A DNA stretch of 64,000 nt from Panacagrimonas sp041603235 (lineage in GTDB: Bacteria; Pseudomonadota; Gammaproteobacteria; Nevskiales; Nevskiaceae), in assembly GCA_041603235.1 (NCBI GenBank), contig JBFIES010000005.1:1-64000 (forward strand), written 5' to 3'. A program made the translations under genes and the position numbers. Numbering within the stretch: position 1 is the first letter of the stretch; each line of letters begins with the position of its first letter. Positions 34,313 to 43,462 of the stretch are shown piece by piece. The notes under the pieces were generated by a model that saw nothing but the letters and a program-made list of their open reading frames with translations, did no database searches and was not told the origin of the DNA.

Positions 34313-35836
34313 TTACTGCCCGGGTCGCTGGACTACCTGATGAGACAGCGCGTGGATGCGCGGCAGGTTGAAGAGCATGCGAATGCCGCCATGATCGCCC
34401 GGTTCGCACCACAAATCGCCTTCAAGTACGCGCAAGACACGTTTGCAGATGGTCAGACCGACGCCTTTTCCGATATCCGTGCGGCCAGGGTGACGTCGCC
34501 GGCGCGGCGCATCCAGTGGCGAACGAAACGGCTTTGACGGGTCGCCGGCGTCTTCAACAAAAAAAGCCGTGCCGTTGTCACCGCTGCGCTCACCAATCCA
34601 GATCGCCGCGTGTTCTGCCTGTTGGTGGCGGACTGCGTTGCTGATCAGGTTGCGCCACACGTGAGTGACCAGATTGACCGGGACATACAGACGCGACATG
34701 GCTTGCAAGTCGATCTGAATTTTTCTCTGCGCGATTTCAGGTTCCAGAACGTCAAGAATCGGTTTCACCAACTCCGACATGGATTCGTATCGCCACTCGC
34801 CGGCTTCTGCCAGGCGATGTCTGGAAAGATCGCGGAAGGAATTGATTTGATCCTGAAGACGCCCGCCCGCTGACTGGATCTGGTCCAGCGTGCGTGACAG
34901 GGCCTCCATGCGCCCCGTCTCCAGCTGGCTTTGTGCCAGCTTTGCAAACGAGGCCATCTGACGGCCCGGTGCCTTGAGGTCATGTGAAGCGAAATAGGCA
35001 AATTGTTCGAGCTGTCGATTGGCGCCGTGCAACAGGGCAACGGAACGGCTCAACGCCGTCACGTCTTCGTCGATACCGCTGATACGCTCAATTGCGTCGC
35101 TCTCGTCGAGCACAGCGGTCATGCGGCTGCGAATCATGCGCAGGTCTTCGCCCGACTTGATTGCGTACTCGATCGCTGCCGGCTGCAAGCTGCTGCGAAT
35201 GCCATCCAGGGCTTGCTGGAGAACGGCTTGATTCTCGTCATCCAGCCCGGTCATGTGGTCGCGCAGCGACTGGATCTGGGCAGGCTCGCGTTGATGCACC
35301 GACTGCATCGATCGGTGCCAGCGCATCTGATCATTCTCGATCTGCCATTCCCACGCGCCCAGATCGCCCGCCGCCAGCGCCTGTTCCAGACGGGTGCCGA
35401 GATCGCGAGCGGAGTCGAGCGTGTGGCGCAGGCGCAATTGCGCCAGAACGCGTGCGCGCACCTGGATCGGCGATATCGGCTTGCCCAGAAAATCTGCGGC
35501 GCCGGCTTCCAGGGCTGCGGCTTCCAGCTCGTTGCTGGAGTTCGCCGTTACAAAGATGATGGGAATGTGCGCAAGATCGGGCGTTGACTTGATGTGCTTG
35601 CACAAATTCATGCCGCTCATGCCGGGCATTTCATCGTCGAGCAGAACCAGGTCAGGCAAACGCTGCTCGATCAGTGCCAGCGCCTGCTGTCCGTCGGCAG
35701 CCGTGCGGATGTCGGAGTAATGACCGAGCACAAGCTGGAGCGCCTTTAGGGCCGTTGGTTCATCGTCCACCAGAAGCAGCGAGGACTGTTGCAGAACATC
35801 TTCGCTGGCAATTGAGGTGTCACTGAAAGGCTCCAT
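34313..35836 (-). CDS. Hybrid sensor: REC-PAS-histidine kinase
   Basis: 507 residues: N-terminal receiver (LLLVDDEPT .. LLDDEMPG .. FVTAN .. GKPIS), PAS-like segment about 150-265, dimerisation domain with phospho-acceptor His in FASHDLKAPG, and ATPase domain with N box WRNLISNAVRH and G2 box GKGVGL. The G1 box (DAGDP) lacks its second glycine, so ATP binding may be altered. The phytochrome-kinase-like H box and soluble character suggest a cytoplasmic kinase regulated by its own receiver. It converges on the giant hybrid gene and may phosphorylate the receiver proteins at 21994 and 23228; this is inference. Confidence 0.88.
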   Translation of the reverse strand: MEPFSDTSIASEDVLQQSSLLLVDDEPTALKALQLVLGHYSDIRTAADGQQALALIEQRLPDLVLLDDEMPGMSGMNLCKHIKSTPDLAHIPIIFVTANSSNELEAAALEAGAADFLGKPISPIQVRARVLAQLRLRHTLDSARDLGTRLEQALAAGDLGAWEWQIENDQMRWHRSMQSVHQREPAQIQSLRDHMTGLDDENQAVLQQALDGIRSSLQPAAIEYAIKSGEDLRMIRSRMTAVLDESDAIERISGIDEDVTALSRSVALLHGANRQLEQFAYFASHDLKAPGRQMASFAKLAQSQLETGRMEALSRTLDQIQSAGGRLQDQINSFRDLSRHRLAEAGEWRYESMSELVKPILDVLEPEIAQRKIQIDLQAMSRLYVPVNLVTHVWRNLISNAVRHQQAEHAAIWIGERSGDNGTAFFVEDAGDPSKPFRSPLDAPRRRRHPGRTDIGKGVGLTICKRVLRVLEGDLWCEPGDHGGIRMLFNLPRIHALSHQVVQRPGQ

Positions 35837-35917
35837 GGGCGGATTCTATCGGCTCATCAGCAGACATGGTCTGACGCTAGGGCTGTGCCCTGTGCCCCAT
35901 CGTGGATTCGCAAGTTA

Positions 35918-35933
35918 CAAGCTGTACAGCTTG
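35918..35933. promoter_or_regulatory. 16-bp perfect palindrome upstream of the meta-cleavage operon
   Basis: CAAGCTGT followed directly by its reverse complement ACAGCTTG, 84 bases before the first gene of the catabolic operon. This size and symmetry suit a TetR- or similar dimer operator; the TetR gene inside the same operon (41915) is the natural candidate ligand. No second copy was noticed elsewhere in the window. Confidence 0.5.
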
Positions 35934-36016
35934 AATGTTGCTTGCGCCGGAATGTTGTTGTACCTTGCAGTCCCCGGCTGGCGTTTGCTGGCCTGAGCAA
36001 AAACGACGGAAGGCAG

Positions 36017-36943
36017 ATGAGCAAAATCAAATGTGCCCTGATCGGACCCGGCAACATCGGGACGGATCTTCTTTACAAGCTCAAGCGGAGCGATGTGCTG
36101 GAGCCGGTCTGGATGGTGGGTATTGACCCCACATCGGAAGGTCTGGCGCGCGCCCGCGACTTGGGCCTGAAGACTACTGACAAAGGCGTTGCCGGCCTGG
36201 TGCCGCATGTGAAGGAAGACGATATCCGCATCGCCTTCGACTCCACATCTGCCTATGTTCACGCTGACAACGACGCCGCCCTGCAGGCTCTGGGCGTGAT
36301 GATGGTTGACCTGACTCCGGCCGCCATCGGCCCGTACTGCGTGCCGCCGGTGAACCTCAAGGAGCAGATGGGGCTCGGCGCGAGCAACGTCAACATGGTG
36401 ACGTGTGGCGGGCAGGCGACCATCCCCATGGTGGCAGCGGTGTCGCAGGTGCAGGCCGTTGAGTATGGCGAAATCATCGCCACCGTCTCATCCAAATCTG
36501 TCGGGCCTGGTACGCGAAAGAACATTGATGAGTTCACCCGCACCACCGCGCGCGGCGTCGAGAAGATTGGCGGCGCAAAACGCGGCAAGGCCATCATCAT
36601 CATCAACCCGGCTGAGCCGCCATTGATGATGCGCGATACGGTGCATTGCCTGACGGTGGACGAGCCCAATCGCCCTGCGATCACTGAATCCGTGCATCGC
36701 ATGATTGCGGAAGTTCAAAAATACGTGCCGGGTTACAGACTCAAGAACGGCCCCATCTTTGATGGCAAGCGCGTCACCATCTTGTTGGAGGTGGAGGGTC
36801 TGGGGGATTACCTGCCCAAGTACGCAGGCAATCTGGACATCATGACCGCGGCGGCTGCGCGCACCGCAGAAATGTTTGCCAGTGAAATGCTGTCAGGTCA
36901 GGGTGGCAAGAAAGCCGCCAATTCACAGGAGGCTGTGTCATGA
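36017..36943 (+). CDS. mhpF: Acetaldehyde dehydrogenase (acylating), meta-cleavage pathway
   Basis: 308 residues of the DmpF/BphJ/MhpF family: N-terminal NAD site ALIGPGNIGTDL, catalytic Cys C130 in MVTCGGQATIPM, and NPAEPPLMMRDT. It oxidises the aldehyde released by the aldolase to acyl-CoA using NAD and CoA, with channelling between the two subunits. ATG 36017 follows GGAAGG; an upstream GTG (35885) would add 44 unlikely residues. Its stop overlaps the aldolase start (ATGA), consistent with the obligate complex. It is the first gene of the operon. Confidence 0.93.
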   Translation: MSKIKCALIGPGNIGTDLLYKLKRSDVLEPVWMVGIDPTSEGLARARDLGLKTTDKGVAGLVPHVKEDDIRIAFDSTSAYVHADNDAALQALGVMMVDLTPAAIGPYCVPPVNLKEQMGLGASNVNMVTCGGQATIPMVAAVSQVQAVEYGEIIATVSSKSVGPGTRKNIDEFTRTTARGVEKIGGAKRGKAIIIINPAEPPLMMRDTVHCLTVDEPNRPAITESVHRMIAEVQKYVPGYRLKNGPIFDGKRVTILLEVEGLGDYLPKYAGNLDIMTAAAARTAEMFASEMLSGQGGKKAANSQEAVS

Positions 36944-37998
36944 GTCATATCATCAAGAGCGAAGCCGAGCTGGTGAAGGGCAAGAAGGTCAAGGTACATG
37001 ACATGTCTCTTAGGGACGGCATGCACCCGAAGCGCCATCAGATCAGCATCGAGCAGATGAAGACCATTGCCACTGGTCTTGATGAAGCCGGCGTACCTCT
37101 GATTGAAGTCACGCATGGCGATGGTCTGGGAGGCGCGTCCGTGAACTACGGTTTTGCTGCGGCCTCAGACGAAGATTATCTGCGCGCAGTCGTGCCGCTG
37201 ATGAAGAACGCCAAGGTTTCTGCATTGCTGCTGCCGGGCATCGGAACCGTGGATGAATTGCGCATGGCGGCCGACTGCGGCATTGCGTCTATTCGCGTGG
37301 CAACGCATTGCACCGAAGCTGATGTCTCGGAGCAGCACATCGCGCTGGGCCGCAAGATGGGGCTGGATACTGTGGGCTTCCTGATGATGTCGCACATGGC
37401 TGATCCGGCAAAGATTGTCGAGCAGGCCCTGCTGATGGAAAGCTACGGCGCCAATTGCATCTACACCACCGATTCTGCCGGTTACATGCTGCCCGACGAT
37501 GTGCGCGCAAGAGTTGCTGCGCTGCGCGATGCCTTGAAACCGGAAACGGAGATCGGTTTTCACGGCCATCACAATCTCGCGATGGGTGTGGCCAATTCTG
37601 TTGCGGCTGTGGCGGCAGGCGCAGAGCGCATTGATTGCGCCTGTGGCGGCATGGGCGCGGGTGCAGGCAATACGCCGCTGGAAGTCTTTATTGCAGTGGC
37701 CGAGCGCATGGGCATGCAAACTGGTGTGGACCTGTTCAAGGTCACCGACGTTGCAGAAGATCTGGTGACGCCGATTCTGGATTTCCCGGTCCGCATTGAC
37801 CGCAACTCGCTGACCCTGGGATACGCCGGCGCCTACTCATCTTTCCTGCTCTTCGCAAAGCGTGCCGAAGCCAAGTACGGTGTTCCGGCTCGTGACATCC
37901 TGGTGGAAATGGGGCGTCGCAAAACCGTTGGCGGGCAGGAAGACATGATCGAAGACGTTGCGCTGGATCTTCAACGCAATCTGCAGGCAACAAGCTGA
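36940..37998 (+). CDS. mhpE: 4-hydroxy-2-oxovalerate aldolase
   Basis: 352 residues of the DmpG/BphI/HsaF family. The catalytic segment HDMSLRDGMH (residues 20-29), metal-binding GFHGHHNLAMG and the C-terminal dimerisation segment are intact. It cleaves 4-hydroxy-2-oxo acids to pyruvate and an aldehyde, which passes to the adjoining dehydrogenase. The four-base overlap with that gene supports stoichiometric production. In many meta operons this pair comes last; here it comes first, ahead of the ring dioxygenase. Confidence 0.94.
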   Translation: MSHIIKSEAELVKGKKVKVHDMSLRDGMHPKRHQISIEQMKTIATGLDEAGVPLIEVTHGDGLGGASVNYGFAAASDEDYLRAVVPLMKNAKVSALLLPGIGTVDELRMAADCGIASIRVATHCTEADVSEQHIALGRKMGLDTVGFLMMSHMADPAKIVEQALLMESYGANCIYTTDSAGYMLPDDVRARVAALRDALKPETEIGFHGHHNLAMGVANSVAAVAAGAERIDCACGGMGAGAGNTPLEVFIAVAERMGMQTGVDLFKVTDVAEDLVTPILDFPVRIDRNSLTLGYAGAYSSFLLFAKRAEAKYGVPARDILVEMGRRKTVGGQEDMIEDVALDLQRNLQATS

Positions 37999-38077
37999 TC
38001 GCAATCAATGAGAGTTGATGCGCTGGCATCACATATCCGAACAACATAACGAAACGCAAGGCTGGAGAAGCGCGCAC

Positions 38078-39367
38078 ATGAATATGCCACTGAGCCCCGA
38101 ACAACCCGCCGTCTGGAATGATCCGGAAAAGCACATCTTCAAGGTGTCGCGCCGAAGCTTTACAGACCAGGGCATCTTCAAGGACGAGTACGAGCAGATC
38201 TTCGAGAAATGCTGGCTCTATCTCGGACACGAATCCGAGTTGGAAAAGCCGGGCGATTTCGTGACCCGCGTGGTGGTCAAGCGCAGCATCCTGTTCACCC
38301 GCGACACCAAGAACAAGATCGGCGCATTTTTTAATGTCTGCCCGCATCGCGGGGCGCAGGTCTGCCGCGACAGAAAAGGCAATGCCAAGTCTCACCAGTG
38401 CTTCTATCACGGCTGGGTGTTTGGCTCTGATGGCACGCTCAAGAGCCATCCCGGCAAGGAAGATTATCCCGACGATTTCAACGCCAACGGCGCGGGAAAT
38501 CTGGTGCCGGTGACGCGTCTGGATTCTTACCGCGGCTTCTGGTTCATCTGCTTTGATCCCAATGTGGAATCGCTCAGCGACTACCTCGCGGATGCCAAGT
38601 CCTGGATCGACATCATTGCGGATCAGTCCGAGGCGGGGATGACGCTGGTGGGTGGCACGCAGGAATATCAGATTCGCGCCAACTGGAAGTTGCTCACTGA
38701 AAACAGCATCGACGGCTATCACGCCATCAACACGCATGCCACGTACGTGGATTATCTGAAGAACATGCAGGGCAGCATGTCGCCGGTCCCTTTTGATGGT
38801 ACCGGTTACGACCTCGGCAATGGCCATGCGGTCATCGAGTACAAGGCGCCCTGGGGCAGGCCGGTCGCGCAGTGGATTCCCCTGTGGGGCGAAGAAGGTA
38901 AGGTGGAACTCGACAAGGTCAAGGCGCGGCTGGTTGAGCGCTTTGGCGCCGAGCGCGCCGAGCGTATCGCTACCTTGAACCGCAACATGTTCATCTTCCC
39001 CAATCTGGTGATCAACGACATCATGGCGATCACCGTGCGCACCTACTTCCCTACCGCGCCGGATGCGATGCAGGTCAATGCCTGGGCGCTTGCGCCCAAT
39101 GACGAAAGCGCGTGGGCACGCAAGTTCCGCCTGTCGAATTTCCTCGAGTTTCTCGGGCCGGGTGGGTTTGCTACGCCGGATGATGTCGAGGCACTCGAGC
39201 AGTGCCAGCGTGGCTATGAGGCCATGAAGGAAGCGCCCTGGAACGACATGTCCAAGGGCATGAAAAAAGAAATCGTCAACTACGATGATGAATTGCAGAT
39301 GCGCGTGTTCTGGAAGGAGTGGCAGCGCCGCACCCAGGCCACAGCTGTCGGCAAGGAGGGCAAGTGA
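38078..39367 (+). CDS. Aromatic ring-hydroxylating dioxygenase, large (alpha) subunit
   Basis: 429 residues. Rieske ligands CPH and CFYH, iron-site residues in ENSIDGYHAINTH and an Asp-rich C-terminal helix. By overall appearance it is of the benzoate/cumate/biphenyl type. GGAGAAG seven bases before ATG 38078 sets the start. Its stop overlaps the beta subunit start (TGATG). Together with the ferredoxin at 41614 it would make a cis-dihydrodiol. No dedicated reductase gene is in the operon. The exact substrate is unknown; use of a C-C hydrolase later in the operon argues for a substituted ring (alkyl, aryl or carboxylated). Confidence 0.92.
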   Translation: MNMPLSPEQPAVWNDPEKHIFKVSRRSFTDQGIFKDEYEQIFEKCWLYLGHESELEKPGDFVTRVVVKRSILFTRDTKNKIGAFFNVCPHRGAQVCRDRKGNAKSHQCFYHGWVFGSDGTLKSHPGKEDYPDDFNANGAGNLVPVTRLDSYRGFWFICFDPNVESLSDYLADAKSWIDIIADQSEAGMTLVGGTQEYQIRANWKLLTENSIDGYHAINTHATYVDYLKNMQGSMSPVPFDGTGYDLGNGHAVIEYKAPWGRPVAQWIPLWGEEGKVELDKVKARLVERFGAERAERIATLNRNMFIFPNLVINDIMAITVRTYFPTAPDAMQVNAWALAPNDESAWARKFRLSNFLEFLGPGGFATPDDVEALEQCQRGYEAMKEAPWNDMSKGMKKEIVNYDDELQMRVFWKEWQRRTQATAVGKEGK

Positions 39368-39858
39368 TGAATGTCGATACCGTCACCCGCGATCAGGTTG
39401 AGGACTTCATGTACTACGAGGCCGAGCTGCTGGACGAGTGGAAGCTCAAGGACTGGCTGAACCTGTTTACTGCAGACGGCACCTACTACGTGCCAACAAC
39501 CGATTCGCCGCCCAACGCGTCGCCAGACAATTCCTTGTTCTATGTTGCGGATGATCGCTTCCGCCTGGAGCAGCGAGTGGAGCGCCTGCTCAAGCGAACC
39601 GCCCATGCCGAGTTTCCCAAATCCAAGACACGTCATCTTGTGAGCAACGTTCGCATTCGTGGCCGAAAGGACGATGAGTTGGACGTGGGCGCTGCGGTGC
39701 TCACCTACCGAACCAAGATGGGTCTGACGGAAACCTATGTCGGCAGCTACCGGTATCGCATTGCCGTGACCGAGGATGGTCTCCGCATCCGGGAGAAACG
39801 CTGCATCCTGGATATGGACGGACTCAAGCCCAATGGGCGCATCAGCATCATTCTCTAA
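39367..39858 (+). CDS. Aromatic ring-hydroxylating dioxygenase, small (beta) subunit
   Basis: 163 residues of the NTF2-like beta-subunit fold: VEDFMYYEAELLDEWKLKDWLNLFTADGTYYVP near the start and YRYRIAVTEDGLRIREKRCILD near the end, both characteristic. ATG 39367 shares a base with the alpha stop, so synthesis is coupled. It stabilises the alpha3beta3 hexamer and can influence substrate choice. The extradiol dioxygenase begins 16 bases after its stop. Confidence 0.93.
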   Translation: MNVDTVTRDQVEDFMYYEAELLDEWKLKDWLNLFTADGTYYVPTTDSPPNASPDNSLFYVADDRFRLEQRVERLLKRTAHAEFPKSKTRHLVSNVRIRGRKDDELDVGAAVLTYRTKMGLTETYVGSYRYRIAVTEDGLRIREKRCILDMDGLKPNGRISIIL

Positions 39859-39874
39859 AGAAGGAGAGCCTTCG

Positions 39875-40777
39875 ATGACGCCACCCTTTCGTTATAGACG
39901 TCTGGCCTATGTCGCGCTGAACGTGACGGATCTTGACCGCAGTTCCCGGTACTACGAGGAATTGGTGGGGCTCAATGTCACCGAGCGCGGTGATGAATTT
40001 GTTGCCCTGCGCTGCTCGCGCGATCATCACAATCTTCTGCTGTATCCCGCAGGCGCTCCAGGTATCAAGCGAGTGGGTTTTGAGCTGGAGTCGGCCGCTG
40101 AACTGGCAAAGGCGCAGAAACACCTGGAAGGGCTGGGCATCACGATCGAGTCCGTCAGTGCGGAAGAGCTCAAGGCTCTGCGGACGGTGGCGGCTTTTCG
40201 TTTTCGCATTCCGGGCAGTGGCCTGTGCTTTGAGTTTTTCGTGCAGATGATGCAGCTCGCGCAAGCTTATGCACCGAGCGTGACGCAGATCGAACGGCTT
40301 GGACACGTCGTGATCAATGTCTCTGACTTCGACGCAACCTTGAAGTTTCTCAACGAACAGCTCGGCTTCCAGACGTCTGACTTCGTGCCGGGCTTCGCTG
40401 CCTTCCTGCGGTGCTTTCCGAATCCGCTGCATCATTCCCTGGCCATTCTCAGCGGCGAGTCTTCGCACCTGAACCACGTCAATTTCATGGTGCGTGACAT
40501 TGATGATGTCGGGCGCGCGATGAACCGAATGAAGAAGGCAGATGTAGATATCGTATTCGGGCCAGGGCGGCATCAGCCTTCGGAAAGCATCTTCCTGTAT
40601 TTCCTCGACCCGGATCGAATGACCGTTGAATACAGCTTCGGTATGGAAACCTTTCCTGAAGAGCAGGCCCGCGAAGCACGTCTGCTGGAGCCTGTTCCGG
40701 GCACACTGGATTCCTGGGGCAGCGTGCCCACGCCGGACTTCGGCAAGATTGGCGAGATTGAGCAGGCCGGGGCATGA
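39875..40777 (+). CDS. Type I extradiol ring-cleavage dioxygenase (vicinal oxygen chelate)
   Basis: 300 residues in two VOC modules, as in 2,3-dihydroxybiphenyl dioxygenase. Predicted Fe(II) ligands are H144 (GHVVINVSD), H201 (LNHVNF) and E252 (TVEYS). AAGGAGAG precedes ATG 39875; the open frame to 39776 overlaps the beta subunit. It would open a catechol next to the hydroxyls to give the meta-cleavage product handled by the C-C hydrolase. Its stop overlaps the next gene's start (ATGA). Confidence 0.92.
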   Translation: MTPPFRYRRLAYVALNVTDLDRSSRYYEELVGLNVTERGDEFVALRCSRDHHNLLLYPAGAPGIKRVGFELESAAELAKAQKHLEGLGITIESVSAEELKALRTVAAFRFRIPGSGLCFEFFVQMMQLAQAYAPSVTQIERLGHVVINVSDFDATLKFLNEQLGFQTSDFVPGFAAFLRCFPNPLHHSLAILSGESSHLNHVNFMVRDIDDVGRAMNRMKKADVDIVFGPGRHQPSESIFLYFLDPDRMTVEYSFGMETFPEEQAREARLLEPVPGTLDSWGSVPTPDFGKIGEIEQAGA

Positions 40778-41532
40778 GCAGCGCGCTTAAAAACAGAGTG
40801 GCGGTCGTCACCGGGGCGGGGCGGGGCATCGGTTACGCCATCGCGGAACGCTTTGCCGCCGAGGGCGCACAACTGGTTCTCGCTGATCTGGATGAGAACA
40901 CGTTGCAGCAGGCGGCCGACAAGCTGCGAGTCACCGGCGCCAAGGTGGTGACAGAGGCAGGCGATTTATCCAAACAGGAAGTGGCCGAGCGCACGATCAA
41001 GGCCGCGACCGACCATTTCGGGCAGCTCGACATCCTCGCCAACAATGCCGGCGGCGGCATTCTTCGGCCCTTTCTGGACCACACGCCGGATACGCTGCGC
41101 GCCACCATGGATCGCAATCTGTGGACCTGCATCTGGTGCAGTTGGTACGCGCTGCCCATCATGAAGGCGCAGGGCTACGGTCGCATTGTCAATCTGGGCG
41201 CAGACTCGGTTCGCAATGGTCTGTTCGATCATGCGGCTTACAACGCAGCCAAGGGCGGCATGCACGGCATGACCACCGGGCTTGCCCGCGAATTTGCCAA
41301 GGACGGCATTACCGTCAACACGGTGGCGCCCTGCGTGGTGTCGACGCCGCAGCTTGATGAAGTTGCGGCAAGCAATCCCGAACTGGTCAGGAAGGTGACC
41401 GATATCGTGCCGATGGGTCGTCCGGGTACGATGGAAGAAATTGCTTCGATGGTGACTTACCTGGCGAGCGAAGAAGCCTCTTTCGTTACCGGTCAGGTCA
41501 TCAGCGTCAACGGCGGTACGACCATGCTTTGA
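40774..41532 (+). CDS. Short-chain dehydrogenase, probable cis-dihydrodiol dehydrogenase
   Basis: 252 residues of the classical SDR family: cofactor motif TGAGRGIG, NNAGGG, catalytic Ser in GADSVRN and YxxxK in AAYNAAKGG. Position between the ring-cleavage enzyme and the ferredoxin, with a four-base overlap, indicates that it rearomatises the cis-diol to a catechol. Sequence alone does not separate this from other SDR roles. An imperfect hairpin with a T-rich loop lies about 10-40 bases after the stop. Confidence 0.85.
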   Translation: MSSALKNRVAVVTGAGRGIGYAIAERFAAEGAQLVLADLDENTLQQAADKLRVTGAKVVTEAGDLSKQEVAERTIKAATDHFGQLDILANNAGGGILRPFLDHTPDTLRATMDRNLWTCIWCSWYALPIMKAQGYGRIVNLGADSVRNGLFDHAAYNAAKGGMHGMTTGLAREFAKDGITVNTVAPCVVSTPQLDEVAASNPELVRKVTDIVPMGRPGTMEEIASMVTYLASEEASFVTGQVISVNGGTTML

Positions 41533-41613
41533 GCTGCATAGGGCGAGCCGGATTTTTTTCGGACTCGCATGAGTGCTCAAGTACATTCACTGAACAAAGA
41601 ATAGATTTTCATC

Positions 41614-41928
41614 ATGTCGAACTTGCACGCAATCTGCCCCGCCTCCGAGATTTTTGAAGAACAGATCAGAGCTGCCGAGTTGCCGGATGGCACCAAGATC
41701 GCGCTCTACAATTTGAATGGGGCCTATTACGCCAGCGACGATACCTGCACCCACGAAGAGGCTTCTCTGTCTGAAGAGGGGGATATCGACGGTGATCAGG
41801 TGATCTGCGGCTGGCATTTTTGCGGCTTCGATATCGCGACCGGTGCGGCGACAGCTTCTCCTTGCAGCGAGCCGCTGAAGACCTATCCGGTTCAGATTAT
41901 CGATGGCGTCCTGCATGTCGAGTGCTGA
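41614..41928 (+). CDS. Rieske-type [2Fe-2S] ferredoxin of the ring dioxygenase
   Basis: 104 residues with cluster ligands CTH (CTHEEASL) and CGWHFCGFD, the pattern of small Rieske ferredoxins such as BphF and CmtAd. It shuttles electrons from a flavoprotein reductase to the dioxygenase. It is separated from the SDR by 81 bases, and the downstream TetR start lies inside its last codons. The missing reductase could be the protein at 11571 or the reductase half of the fusion at 57927. Confidence 0.93.
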   Translation: MSNLHAICPASEIFEEQIRAAELPDGTKIALYNLNGAYYASDDTCTHEEASLSEEGDIDGDQVICGWHFCGFDIATGAATASPCSEPLKTYPVQIIDGVLHVEC

Positions 41929-42604
41929 AGCCGCTAGCACAACAGACGCGGCTTCCCCGCGCGGTGCGGTGAAAGGCGCGCCACGCAAGCGACGCACGCA
42001 GGCAGAGCGTTCTGACGAGACGCAGCAACGCGTTATCGAGGCTGCCGCCAAGGTGCTACGCAAGAAGGGCTACGCCGGTCTGCGCACCGACGAGGTGTCG
42101 CGCGTCGCCAAGGTCTCTCGCGGGGCGCAGCAGTATCATTTTCCAACCAAGGACGCGCTGGTGCTGGCCACGGCCGCCTATCTGCTGCGCAGCGCATTTG
42201 AACGCGGGCAAAGCCGTGCGGCAACGCGCATTGCTAGCGATGAGCCAGTTGAGGCCCTGATACAAGACAGTATCGATTTCTTTCTGGGGCCGGACTTCAG
42301 TGTGATTCTCGATCTGGTTCTGGCCAGCACCAAGGAGCGCGGGTTGCGTGAGGAAGTACTCGGGCATACGCGCACCAATCGTCTGGCACTTGAGCAAACC
42401 TGGGTAGAGGTATTCGAAGAGCGCGGCATTGAACGCGCACGAGCCCAGAAGATTGTGATGCTCACCACCAGTATTGTGCGCGGCTTTGCGGTCCGCGCGC
42501 TGTGGCAAAACGATGAAGCTTTATTTCGCGACCTGCTGGATGAATGGAAGACCATTCTTGGCAGTCACCTTAGAACGATCAGTAAAGAAAGGAAGTCGAC
42601 ATGA
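41915..42604 (+). CDS. TetR-family transcriptional regulator inside the catabolic operon
   Basis: 229 residues. A basic N-terminal tail (APRKRRTQAERSDET) precedes a TetR helix-turn-helix (VIEAAAKVLRKKGYAGLRTDEVSRVAKVSRGAQQYHFPTKDAL). ATG 41915 overlaps the ferredoxin gene by 14 bases (ATG 41903 also possible) and its stop overlaps the hydrolase start (ATGA), so the regulator is made with the enzymes. That arrangement suggests negative feedback on the operon, perhaps through the palindrome at 35918; the ligand would be a pathway intermediate. Confidence 0.9.
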   Translation: MSSAEAASTTDAASPRGAVKGAPRKRRTQAERSDETQQRVIEAAAKVLRKKGYAGLRTDEVSRVAKVSRGAQQYHFPTKDALVLATAAYLLRSAFERGQSRAATRIASDEPVEALIQDSIDFFLGPDFSVILDLVLASTKERGLREEVLGHTRTNRLALEQTWVEVFEERGIERARAQKIVMLTTSIVRGFAVRALWQNDEALFRDLLDEWKTILGSHLRTISKERKST

Positions 42605-43458
42605 GTCTGTGGCTCGATATGGTGGGTACAGAGATCCGCTACGTTCAAACGCAAAATTTTGGCCGCATTCGCATTGCAGAGGCAGGTCCGAAAGATGCGC
42701 CCGTCATCCTGTTTCAGCATGGCATTGGCGGCCATCTGGAGGCCTACTGCAAGAATCTGGTGCCCCTGTCGGATCAGTTTCACGTCATCGCTTTCGACTA
42801 CGTGGGCCATGCCATGTCAACGCGCAAGGCCATGGAGTACACGCCTCCGGTGCTCGCAAAGCAGGTCTGCGAACTGATGGATGCCATGGGCATCGACAAG
42901 GCGCATTTGTCAGGTGAGTCGCTGGGTGGATGGGTATCGGGATTCATGGCGATCAATCATCCAGAGCGCGTCAACAAGGTCATGCTCAACACCGGTGCCG
43001 GCGTGCCCATCGTGAGTGAGAAAGGGCGCGCAGACCTCGCCGACCTCATGGAGCGATCAAAGAAAGCAGCTGGCAAAGCGCCGGATTTTGACGCCGTGAA
43101 GCATCGCATCGAGTGGCTCATCCACCCGGATAACCATCATCTGGTCACCGACGAGCTGGTGAATTTGCGGCTGAAGTACTACCTGATGCCGGAAGGCCGT
43201 GAAGTCACGCCCATGGTCAACCAGATGCTGCCGCGCCACGACGAGTTCTTGCTGGACCTTGAAAGCATCAAGCAGGAAACGATGCTCCTGTGGACGCGAA
43301 ACAATCCTATCCATGACCTTGAGTGCGCGCAGGCTGCGGTCAAACGCATTGCCAATGGAACGCTGTACGTGATGGAGGCTGACGGCGCGCACTGGCCACA
43401 GTACGAAGCGCCGGAAGAATTCAATCGCGTTGCCCGCGACTTCTTTGCTGGAGCCTGA
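42601..43458 (+). CDS. Meta-cleavage product C-C hydrolase (alpha/beta fold)
   Basis: 285 residues of the BphD/CmtE/HsaD-like hydrolase family: oxyanion segment FQHGIGGH, nucleophile S107 in GESLGGW, acid D239 in NNPIHD, base H264 in GAHWPQYE. It would cleave the C-C bond of a 2-hydroxy-6-oxo-dienoate to give 2-hydroxypentadienoate and an acid. A hydrolytic route is used when the cleavage product is a ketone, so the catechol is probably substituted at the cleavage site. The downstream hydratase fits this scheme. Confidence 0.9.
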   Translation: MSLWLDMVGTEIRYVQTQNFGRIRIAEAGPKDAPVILFQHGIGGHLEAYCKNLVPLSDQFHVIAFDYVGHAMSTRKAMEYTPPVLAKQVCELMDAMGIDKAHLSGESLGGWVSGFMAINHPERVNKVMLNTGAGVPIVSEKGRADLADLMERSKKAAGKAPDFDAVKHRIEWLIHPDNHHLVTDELVNLRLKYYLMPEGREVTPMVNQMLPRHDEFLLDLESIKQETMLLWTRNNPIHDLECAQAAVKRIANGTLYVMEADGAHWPQYEAPEEFNRVARDFFAGA

Positions 43459-43462
43459 TCGC

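Noticed and set aside
41541..41571. Hairpin after the SDR as a terminator inside the catabolic operon
   Set aside because: The stem has a bulge and the T run lies in the loop rather than after the stem; the same-strand gene order across it argues for continued transcription.
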